From a virus: a DNA stretch of 22,842 nucleotides. Shown piece by piece: positions 1 to 5,764 of the stretch (position 1 is the first letter of the stretch; every line of letters starts with the position of its first letter). The stretch covers positions 1 through 22,842 of the IMG/VR virus record IMGVR_UViG_3300042691_050911, one strand, 5' to 3'. Under the pieces are notes generated by a model, which worked only from the letters and a program-made list of their open reading frames with translations, did not search any database and was not told the origin of the DNA. A program made the position numbers and the translations under genes.

Positions 1-1824
1 CGTGTTTTCGAAACCAATTACAGCCGCTCTCAAACCACCTGTGATTTTCAAATTAGCGTTGTACTGATATTCATCCTGAACATAAAGGTCAAGACGAGAT
101 GTTTTCAAAACTTGCATTGGTTCGATTCCACCAGGTAATGCTGAATAACGAAATTGGAATCTTGCAGGAGCAAGAGTTGAAGGTCTTCCACCGTTAGCTA
201 ATGATTGATTAGCTGCTGTGTAAAAATCTGCAAGTGAATTGAAGATGTATACACCGTTTGATGCGGGGAAGAACAAATTGTTAGAACGATATTTTTCAAA
301 GTTCACACCAGCAACCACAGTATGCTTGTCCATGAATTTGGTCAAATTGTTTGTGATGTGGAATGTGTTGTAATCCAATTTGTTACCAGGAGTGAATGGG
401 TCAAAACCTACAGAAGTGTAAGTTGCGGTACCATTCATGATATCAATAGTTGGAAACATCTGTGAAAGATATCCTCTATTTTCAATCTGCTTGTCATAAC
501 CAACAATCAAGTTGTTGTGTAAGGTATTGGAGAACTTACTGTTTAGTTCCAATACTGATGAACGTGTATTATCTTGAATGATGTATCCACTGTTCTTGAA
601 ACTCATAGCATTGAACTGAGTAGTTCTGTTTCCTGCACCTGCAGATTGAGAGTTTGAAATGTTAATCTCAGCTTCAGAATTGTGCCAAACATAACGAGCA
701 GTTAATTTGTGTTTGTCGTTAATGTTCCAGTCCATTCTTACCAAGAATTTTTCAGAAGTGTTAGAGTTGTTGTACCCTTCCCAAGGACCCGTCTCATAAT
801 TGAAGTTTGTTCTCATAAAATCGGAAAGAGTTTTCATATCCGAATATAAAACTCTTGAGATTTGAGAACCAGCTAATGGAGAACCCTGTGAAATCCAAGT
901 TGTTCCAGGTTCGGTTTTTGTAAGTGTTTCAAAGTTACCAAAAATGAATAATTTGTTTTTGATAATAGGAGCACCTAATCTGAAACCTCTTGTTGTTTCT
1001 TCGAATTTCGAAGCAGTTACAGTTGTTCCTTTAGCGTTGTTACCAACATAACGTTGGTTGTCTCTGTTAAACTGATAGTAAGAACCCTCTACTTTGTTGG
1101 AACCACTTCTAGTAACAGCGTTGATTCCAGCACCAACGAAACCACTCTGACGGATGTCAAATGGAGCTACGTTGATTTGTAGTTGGTCAATCGCATCCAA
1201 AGAGATTGCGGTTGAGCCAGTTCTACCACCAGCCTGAGCTGAAGAACCAAGACCGAAACCATTGTTGAACTGAGAACCGTCAATAGTGAAGTTGTTCAGC
1301 CTGCTATCAGCAGCTCCGAATGAACGACCGTCACCCATTGGGTTGTACTTTGTGATTCCGTCGATTGTTCTTGCACCAGTAATGGGAACAGAAGTGAGCT
1401 CTCTTCTACCAAATTGCTGAGACGCACCAGTTCTACCACTACTGAAGATGTTGTTTTTGTTAGAACTTACAACAACTTCTGAAAGTGTTTTAACTTCATC
1501 AATCAACACAATTTCCAAGGTAGTTGCAATACCTAAATTTGTATTGATGTCAGAAAGTTCCTTCATTTTGTAACCCACATTAGAAACGTGAATAACATAA
1601 GGACCACCAGGACGTACAGCAGGAATGGTAAAGGTACCAACTTTGTTTGTGATAGCACGATATTCAGAACCCGTAGGTTGGTGAACAGCATGTACCGACG
1701 CTCCCGCTAAAGCATCTCCTTTTTCATTTTTCACTACACCAGACAGGGCGGATGTTGTAATTTGCCCGAAAGATGCGAGAGTCACGAACAAGGATAAAAG
1801 TGACATCATGATTGCTTTTTTCAT
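1..1824 (-). CDS. Oar-like TonB-dependent outer-membrane receptor, 3' end outside window
   Basis: I translated 608 codons on the minus strand; the frame is open to the window edge, so the C-terminal part of the barrel is missing. The start MKKAIMMSLLSLFVTLASFG is a typical signal peptide, with likely cleavage before QITTSALSG. Residues about 23-105 form a carboxypeptidase-regulatory-like (CarboxypepD_reg) beta-sandwich (SGVVKNEKGDALAGASV). A plug domain follows (RELTSVPITGARTIDG, then NNFTIDGSQFNNGFGLG, AINAVTRSGSNK-type segment GINAVTRSGSNKVEGSYYQF), then barrel strands rich in aromatic and Asn residues. This is the Oar/SusC-neighbour class of Bacteroidota receptors, which import or bind ligands at the outer membrane using TonB energy. 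Hand-counted lines give about 42-45% G+C against 25-30% in sampled phage genes, and it uses AAC, GGT and TCT codons heavily. It could be host-derived cargo or an unusually highly expressed phage gene. Family call is confident; its role on a phage is not known. Confidence 0.93.
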   Translation of the reverse strand, partial: MKKAIMMSLLSLFVTLASFGQITTSALSGVVKNEKGDALAGASVHAVHQPTGSEYRAITNKVGTFTIPAVRPGGPYVIHVSNVGYKMKELSDINTNLGIATTLEIVLIDEVKTLSEVVVSSNKNNIFSSGRTGASQQFGRRELTSVPITGARTIDGITKYNPMGDGRSFGAADSRLNNFTIDGSQFNNGFGLGSSAQAGGRTGSTAISLDAIDQLQINVAPFDIRQSGFVGAGINAVTRSGSNKVEGSYYQFNRDNQRYVGNNAKGTTVTASKFEETTRGFRLGAPIIKNKLFIFGNFETLTKTEPGTTWISQGSPLAGSQISRVLYSDMKTLSDFMRTNFNYETGPWEGYNNSNTSEKFLVRMDWNINDKHKLTARYVWHNSEAEINISNSQSAGAGNRTTQFNAMSFKNSGYIIQDNTRSSVLELNSKFSNTLHNNLIVGYDKQIENRGYLSQMFPTIDIMNGTATYTSVGFDPFTPGNKLDYNTFHITNNLTKFMDKHTVVAGVNFEKYRSNNLFFPASNGVYIFNSLADFYTAANQSLANGGRPSTLAPARFQFRYSALPGGIEPMQVLKTSRLDLYVQDEYQYNANLKITGGLRAAVIGFENT

Positions 1825-1844
1825 GTTTGTTTTGTTTATTGGTT

Positions 1845-1852
1845 TATAAATA
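1845..1852 (-). promoter_or_regulatory. TATTTATA motif upstream of the TonB receptor
   Basis: The minus strand reads TATTTATA 20 nt before the receptor ATG at 1824. The same octamer, or its TATTTATT variant, precedes many other genes in this window, so the receptor seems to be wired into the phage's own regulation. Confidence 0.5.
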
Positions 1853-1881
1853 AAAAATCCCGAGGACTTGCGTCAACGGGA
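1852..1881 (-). terminator. Intrinsic terminator after the YkgJ-like gene
   Basis: On the minus strand TCCCG pairs with CGGGA, with an inner GAC-GCAA-GTC hairpin closed by a GCAA tetraloop, followed by a run of T. It sits between the YkgJ-like gene and the receptor start, where it would separate the two transcripts. Confidence 0.6.
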
Positions 1882-2005
1882 CTTGTATATTTGCGAATTT
1901 ATAGTTCGTCAGGTCATAGTAAAAATTTGTCATAAAAAAAACTCTCCTACAATTCATAAGTATACCCGAAACAGCGTGAGTAAACTTAATAATATCAAGA
2001 AATCT

Positions 2006-2401
2006 TTAAAAAGTCAATTTAGTTTGGTCTCTGAGAAAATCACACTCGTACATCTCGCAAACTTCAGGTCTAATATCATATATTGAACAGGACCTGATAA
2101 AATTATTGTAAAAAATACATGATTTATTTGGCGAATCAAAGTTAATACGAAGACAAGGGTAACTGTTGGGGTTCTGCCAAGTTGTTTTTTCAGGGAACAG
2201 ATTTTTTCCTTCTTCGTAGTCTATAAAAACTTCCGAGTATGTAATTTTTCTACCAAATTTGGATTCTAATCTTGATAAAAAATCTTCTGTATCCCTGTGC
2301 GGTCCTATTATATAGTCTCTATTTTCAATGGAGCAGCAACTACCGTGGTAGTTATCAACCCCCCAACACTTGTTACTACATATATTACAATTTGTACCCA
2401 T
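2006..2401 (-). CDS. YkgJ-like Cys-cluster (putative Fe/Zn-binding) protein
   Basis: 131 residues starting MGTNCNICSNKC. The Cys pattern is CxxCxxxC near the N-terminus, a CC pair at about residues 22-23, and a C-terminal block CSIYDIRPEVCEMYEC. This matches the CxxCxxCC (YkgJ, UPF0153) family, thought to bind a zinc or iron ion or an Fe-S cluster; biochemical roles are mostly unknown. The open frame extends 32 codons further upstream to 2497, but that part lies inside the tmRNA gene and reads through its T arm, so I chose the internal ATG at 2401. The gene begins 8 bp after the tmRNA 3' end on the same strand, so it may share the tmRNA promoter. A rho-independent terminator follows at 1852-1881. 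Confidence 0.75.
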   Translation of the reverse strand: MGTNCNICSNKCWGVDNYHGSCCSIENRDYIIGPHRDTEDFLSRLESKFGRKITYSEVFIDYEEGKNLFPEKTTWQNPNSYPCLRINFDSPNKSCIFYNNFIRSCSIYDIRPEVCEMYECDFLRDQTKLTF

Positions 2402-2409
2402 ATAAAATT

Positions 2410-2808
2410 TGGTGGAGAAGACGGGAGTCGAACCCGTGTCTTGTTCGCGATAACTATAAGTGACTACACGTTTATTCAATTGGTTCTCAATTGACAAATA
2501 GGTAGTTTATATCAGGAAAACTATCAAAACTGTTCCTAACCGGATTTTCATGAGCCGTCAGGTTTGCTCCAACACTCTGAGGTGGTGTTACACCGTAGGG
2601 ACTTCTGTTCCTAGGTTTTATGTCCGTCGACCCGAGTGTCATCACTTATATTAAGCAACAACAGGAGCTTCTTCAGCAATCAAGCCAAGAGAAGCCATTT
2701 TAGCAAAAGTATTGCCAGTTGTGTTTCAAATCAGTTTTTAAAGGAGTTAATTCAGCTCCTACGTGCCACCTATACCTATACACGCCAATCAATAGCCATT
2801 TCTTCCCC
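2410..2808 (-). ncRNA. ssrA: tmRNA (transfer-messenger RNA), phage-encoded, atypical tag
   Basis: The RNA rescues stalled ribosomes by acting first as tRNA-Ala and then as mRNA. The 5' end GGGGAAG pairs fully with CTTCTCC near the 3' end and contains a G3-U70 wobble, the identity signal for alanyl-tRNA synthetase. The T arm is ACGGG-TTCGACT-CCCGT, followed by discriminator A and an encoded CCA. Length is 399 nt, in the usual range. AGGAG/CTCCT upstream of the tag frame is consistent with pseudoknot PK1. The tag frame follows ACAACT, as in Bacteroides tmRNA, and starts with GGC. It encodes 21 residues, beginning GNTFAKM and ending EEAPVVA, then TAA (positions 2716 down to 2651). Host tags of this group are about 9 residues and end in ALAA. 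Typical D-arm detail is only loosely recognisable. Promoter lies at 2828-2858. Confidence 0.95.
2651..2716 (-). other. tmRNA tag-peptide reading frame (21 codons plus stop)
   Basis: The frame starts with GGC directly after ACAACT and ends with TAA. It encodes GNTFAKM, then ASLGLIA, then EEAPVVA. The reading frame is fixed by the stop; the resume codon is inferred from the match to the Bacteroides context CTGGC. The final residues are VVA where nearly all known tags have (A)LAA or a close relative. Confidence 0.8.
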
Positions 2809-2827
2809 ATATTTTCAAAGAACAGTA

Positions 2828-2858
2828 CAAATATAAGAATAAATATGATAACAACAAA
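2828..2858 (-). promoter_or_regulatory. Bacteroidota-type sigma promoter for tmRNA
   Basis: The minus strand has TTTG (2858-2855), a 19-nt spacer and TATATTTG (2835-2828), an exact fit to the Bacteroidota consensus TTTG-N19/20-TAnnTTTG. The mature tmRNA starts 19 nt further down, leaving a short leader for 5' processing. A TATTTATT copy (2845-2838) lies within the spacer, so two regulatory signals may overlap. Confidence 0.7.
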
Positions 2859-2862
2859 CTGG

Positions 2863-3627
2863 TTACCATTCATAGAGGTGATGATAATGAGATTTGAACA
2901 TTGGGAAAATGAAATCTTCCTTGCTCACCTCAACAACTCCGATACCAAGATAGGAACTATTCATATCTTCGTATTGGTCCACAAATTCATAGGTTTTTTT
3001 GTGTAATCTTTTGATTTCATTCCAAGCAAATCTTGCACCTTTTGTACCCTTATTAGCAATGTCGTGGAAAATAATAAATTTTGGTCCAAACATTAGCGCG
3101 GTATAGTAATCTCGTTTAATACATTGATAAGAATGACAAGCATCGATGAATATTAAATCGAATTTTTTGTATGGAGTTATGTAGTCCCCACCCTCGACTC
3201 TTTCGAAAAGGTAAGGACTTTGGGATTCTATTTGGTGATACCAAAATCTTATATCTCGGTATTTTGTTTGGTAAGTGTGAAGAATGTCGGAAGCAGGAAT
3301 AATATCAAGTGCGTGAGATTCAAGATAAGGTTGATATTTTAGTAGTAATTCATTCATGATTATGAAAGTTCCTCCATATCTTACTCCCATCTCAAAATAT
3401 GAGTCAATGTCTTTGTCTTTCAAGAAGGTTAATAATTTACTGAATTGGTTTGGATATTGCCAAAATTTGATTCCCCATCCAAAGTACGGTTCGAACCTTT
3501 TCGGTATTTCATTCAGATATTCGTCATTCATTCCGAAAGTCGGAAGTACCTCTTCAATTTCTTTTTGTGTTGCGGATTTGAAGTCAAAGTTTTTGACTGC
3601 TAAAATTGCTTCGTCTATAGATTTCAT
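2863..3627 (-). CDS. Class I SAM-dependent methyltransferase (Methyltransf_24-like)
   Basis: 254 residues. Motif I is FEMGVRYGGTF (about residues 78-88), a variant of the E/DxGxxxGxS S-adenosylmethionine loop. FDLIFIDACHSYQCIKRDY (156-174) matches the D-x-x-F-I-D-x-x-H-S-Y block of the Methyltransf_24/cephalosporin-hydroxylase-like family, and FIIFHDI (185-191) is the usual acidic strand that follows. The glycine spacing of motif I and the HSY block make the fold call fairly safe. The substrate cannot be told: relatives act on sugars, peptides or small molecules, often in surface-glycan clusters. It lies upstream of the tmRNA on the same strand, but the tmRNA has its own promoter. Start ATG at 3627 is the first in frame and follows an A/T-rich leader without a Shine-Dalgarno sequence. 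Confidence 0.8.
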   Translation of the reverse strand: MKSIDEAILAVKNFDFKSATQKEIEEVLPTFGMNDEYLNEIPKRFEPYFGWGIKFWQYPNQFSKLLTFLKDKDIDSYFEMGVRYGGTFIIMNELLLKYQPYLESHALDIIPASDILHTYQTKYRDIRFWYHQIESQSPYLFERVEGGDYITPYKKFDLIFIDACHSYQCIKRDYYTALMFGPKFIIFHDIANKGTKGARFAWNEIKRLHKKTYEFVDQYEDMNSSYLGIGVVEVSKEDFIFPMFKSHYHHLYEW

Positions 3628-3635
3628 TAAAAAAA

Positions 3636-3643
3636 TATAAATC
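3636..3643 (-). promoter_or_regulatory. GATTTATA, near match to the TATTTAT motif, before the methyltransferase
   Basis: The minus strand reads GATTTATA 8 nt before the methyltransferase ATG, one base off TATTTATA. The 36-bp gap also holds a perfect copy for the divergent + strand gene. Confidence 0.3.
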
Positions 3644-3651
3644 TAAAAGAG

Positions 3652-3659
3652 TATTTATC
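3652..3659 (+). promoter_or_regulatory. TATTTATC motif before the 351-residue gene
   Basis: TATTTATC ends only 4 nt before the ATG at 3664. If it acted as a -10 box the transcript would start inside the codon region, so the spacing is worth noting. Confidence 0.45.
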
Positions 3660-3663
3660 AATT

Positions 3664-4719
3664 ATGGCGGCAGGAGATTCTTTTTTGAATTTGATAAATT
3701 TCACCAAAGGTAAAGTCAGACCAAGTGAGCTGATTGATGCCGACCCGTTGATTACCGATGTAAAGGTCAATAAAGAAAATTTGGGTCAGAGTTTAGTTGA
3801 ATTATCCTACGTTAGTACTGGTGATTTTTTGAGGGGTTTCGGATTTTCAGATGATGACTCTTGGTTTTATGAAAGAGTTACAAATCCTCATTATGATTAT
3901 GATTTTTGGTCTTCGGATAGCATGGATGATGATTTTCGTCAGGGATATTCGATGAGTTTTTTTAATGATTCGAATAAAGAATTAATTACACAGATTTCTA
4001 ATTTAATATCAAAAAATGAAATAGATTTTGATGACAACGATTCTGTTGGAGAATTTTGGGATGTCTTAAGCGAATTATTTTCAAGAGATTATTCTCAAAT
4101 CATTTATGATTTATCTTGGGAAAGAAATAGAGGTATGACTGAATCGGCGAGAAACACAATCGAGAATGATTTGAAAGATTGGGCAAAAAATCATGACTTC
4201 AAATTGAATTCGAGTGAAAATGGTGTTTGGATAACAGCTGCTGATTTGATTTCCAACTTTATAAAGTATAATGTTCCTCATGAAAATATAAAAAAACTAA
4301 TAGAATTGATGACAGAACAAAATGACCACGTTTTTAATTGGTCTGAAGACATTTATGAATATGAAGATATAAATTATTTTGATGAAGAAAGTTTCAATAG
4401 AAGTGCGGAAAGAGAATTAGAAAATATTTTATCAAAAATTCAGGACACAAAAGAAAGTGAAGGGGTTAACATGAAAGAATTTTTAAATATGATTAGAAGA
4501 ATCCGTGAAAAATTTACGGTGAATACGATGTATAAATTACCCAAAAAAAATAATGTAGAATTTGCTGTGACGGGATTTGACATTAATACAGGTAAAATAA
4601 ATGTCAAAATTATCTTACATGGTCAGAGGGCCAATAAAGTTAAAGTGATATCACTATCGGAGGAAAACTTTTACAATTTATTATACCAACCGACACTATT
4701 TGATTTGGAAGATATGTAA
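3664..4719 (+). CDS. Uncharacterised acidic phage protein, 351 residues
   Basis: I do not recognise the family. The protein is rich in Asp, Glu, Phe and Tyr, with a cluster DDDSWFYERVTNPHYDYDFW at about residues 63-82 and a helical middle region. The C-terminal 90 residues look like a separate basic-to-mixed domain (MKEFLNMIRRIREKFTVN, then strands such as VEFAVTGFDI and INVKIILHG). The N-terminal 30 residues (FLNLINFTKGKVRP) could be a short targeting or interaction segment. There is no signal peptide, membrane segment or known catalytic motif. It is preceded by a TATTTATC motif and followed after 20 bp by the peptidase gene, whose own promoter-like sequence lies in its last codons. Early or middle phage expression is a guess. 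Confidence 0.8.
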   Translation: MAAGDSFLNLINFTKGKVRPSELIDADPLITDVKVNKENLGQSLVELSYVSTGDFLRGFGFSDDDSWFYERVTNPHYDYDFWSSDSMDDDFRQGYSMSFFNDSNKELITQISNLISKNEIDFDDNDSVGEFWDVLSELFSRDYSQIIYDLSWERNRGMTESARNTIENDLKDWAKNHDFKLNSSENGVWITAADLISNFIKYNVPHENIKKLIELMTEQNDHVFNWSEDIYEYEDINYFDEESFNRSAERELENILSKIQDTKESEGVNMKEFLNMIRRIREKFTVNTMYKLPKKNNVEFAVTGFDINTGKINVKIILHGQRANKVKVISLSEENFYNLLYQPTLFDLEDM

Positions 4720-4735
4720 GAAACACTTACATTTG
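4704..4735 (+). promoter_or_regulatory. Bacteroidota-type promoter candidate before the peptidase
   Basis: TTTG (4704-4707), a 20-nt spacer and TACATTTG (4728-4735) fit TTTG-N19/20-TAnnTTTG. The box ends 4 nt before the ATG at 4740, so transcription would begin at or next to the start codon, giving a nearly leaderless mRNA. Confidence 0.5.
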
Positions 4736-4739
4736 CAGG

Positions 4740-5576
4740 ATGAATCAAAACATAGAGTTTCTCAAAGAAGTGCTAAGCATTCCAACCAAAACTTACAATG
4801 AAGAATTGATGATTGAGTTTTTGGTTGAATGGCTTGAAAAAAAAGGTATTGAATATCATCTGGATGATATGGGAAATGTCTACGCAACAAAGAAAAGTGG
4901 AGAGGTTCCTGCTGATTTTTATTACCCTTGTGTCTTATCTCACACAGACACCGTTCACTCGATTAATGAAATCATCGTTAGAGAAGAACAAAAACCAAAT
5001 GCTCAAGGTTTTCGTAAATTAGCCCTTAAAGGGTATACAACCTCTGGTAAACCAACAGGTATTGGAGGAGACGATAAATGCGGTGTGTTTGCATGTCTTA
5101 CACTTTTAGACGAATTACCATTTCTTAAGGCCGCTTTTTTTGTTTCCGAAGAAACAGGTTGTCACGGTTCTCGTAATGCCGACCCCAAATTTTTTTCTAA
5201 CGTAGGATATGCAATTCAGTTTGATGCTCCCGAAAATTGGATGATTACTGAAAAATGTTTTGGTCAAATTCTTTTCGATAGAGATACTGAATTTTTCGAA
5301 AAGTGTGATAAAGTCCTAACCGAAGGTATGGTTAAAGAAGACATGGAATACATGGTTCACCCATACACTGATGTTTATGCTTTGAGAAGTAAATTTGATT
5401 TTTCTTGTATTAATTTTTCAATTGGATACTACGATTATCATACTGCAAATGAATATGTAGTTGTTGAAGATGTTTTCAAAGGAATTGAACACGGTAGGAA
5501 AATGATTTCTGAACTAGGATATAAGTTATATTACAAGAAATCTAATGAATATAGGTGGCAATACGAGAGTTTCTAA
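4740..5576 (+). CDS. Compact M20/M42-like zinc metallopeptidase
   Basis: 278 residues with all ligands expected for a two-zinc peptidase of clan MH: His68 and Asp70 in SHTDTVHS, Asp111/Asp112 in GIGGDDKCG, Glu137-Glu138 in SEETG (general base plus ligand), Asp162 in QFDAPE and His234 in YYDYHTANE. Relatives such as PepT cleave N-terminal residues from short peptides. PepT-type enzymes have about 400 residues because a dimerisation or lid domain is inserted before the last His; here only about 70 residues separate Asp162 and His234, so that domain is missing or greatly reduced. The protein has no signal peptide and should act in the cytoplasm. Its gene overlaps the stop codon of the convergent zinc-ribbon gene. 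Peptide recycling during infection is an inference; amidohydrolase or deacetylase activity is possible. Confidence 0.85.
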   Translation: MNQNIEFLKEVLSIPTKTYNEELMIEFLVEWLEKKGIEYHLDDMGNVYATKKSGEVPADFYYPCVLSHTDTVHSINEIIVREEQKPNAQGFRKLALKGYTTSGKPTGIGGDDKCGVFACLTLLDELPFLKAAFFVSEETGCHGSRNADPKFFSNVGYAIQFDAPENWMITEKCFGQILFDRDTEFFEKCDKVLTEGMVKEDMEYMVHPYTDVYALRSKFDFSCINFSIGYYDYHTANEYVVVEDVFKGIEHGRKMISELGYKLYYKKSNEYRWQYESF

Positions 5577-5725
5577 TTTTTCTTTTCATTATCGTGACCA
5601 CATTTGTGACATATATATTTGTCTTTTCCACCTTCATCTAATTTCCAAGTCCAACCGCATTTGTCACAAATTACTTCAGTTTTTGTGACAGCTTCTCTTA
5701 TTATCTTCCTTATCAATTCTCTCAT
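5573..5725 (-). CDS. Small zinc-ribbon protein, 50 residues
   Basis: A short minus-strand gene encodes MRELIRKIIREAVTKTE followed by two CxxC knuckles, VICDKCGWTWKL and YICHKCGHDN, spaced by 19 residues between the pairs. This is a classic rubredoxin-like zinc ribbon with a short basic helix in front. Such proteins often bind nucleic acid or act as small protein-protein adaptors, but nothing in the sequence says which. Its stop codon (5573-5575) overlaps the stop of the convergent peptidase gene by 3 bases. It lies downstream of clpC on the same strand, on the far side of a hairpin terminator, so it may depend on read-through or on its own unseen promoter. The paired CxxC motifs make a chance frame unlikely. 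Confidence 0.8.
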   Translation of the reverse strand: MRELIRKIIREAVTKTEVICDKCGWTWKLDEGGKDKYICHKCGHDNEKKN

Positions 5726-5740
5726 ATTACTAAATATAAA

Positions 5741-5764
5741 AAAAAGGGACTAGCGTCCCTTTTT
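5741..5764 (-). terminator. Terminator after clpC, containing its stop codon
   Basis: GGGAC (5746-5750) pairs with GTCCC (5755-5759) around a TAGC loop, with A and T runs on both sides. On the minus strand the hairpin is followed by TTTTTTTTATA. The clpC stop codon (5752-5750) is partly in the loop. It could also work on the + strand, where the T run is shorter. Confidence 0.8.

Noticed and set aside
1886-1893. TATATTTG on the + strand as a promoter
   Set aside because: No TTTG lies at the needed distance upstream and no + strand gene follows.
1868-2086. Small + strand open frame between the receptor and YkgJ-like genes
   Set aside because: It starts at a non-ATG codon within a terminator hairpin, overlaps the 3' end of the YkgJ-like gene and shows no domain pattern.
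2400-2420. Prophage attachment site at the 3' end of a host ssrA gene
   Set aside because: The tmRNA body faces the phage structural side and its 3' end faces the receptor, opposite to a simple ssrA integration; there is no integrase or repeated 3' end in the window, and the tag is unlike that of hosts.
2410-2450. An ordinary tRNA gene, because of the T arm and CCA
   Set aside because: No anticodon arm is found at the right distance; the 5' partner of the acceptor stem is 399 nt away, with a tag frame between, which is a tmRNA.
2401-2497. A longer N-terminus for the YkgJ-like protein, starting inside the tmRNA
   Set aside because: The extra 32 codons read through the tmRNA T arm and acceptor stem, which are fixed by RNA structure; the internal ATG at 2401 directly precedes the Cys motif.
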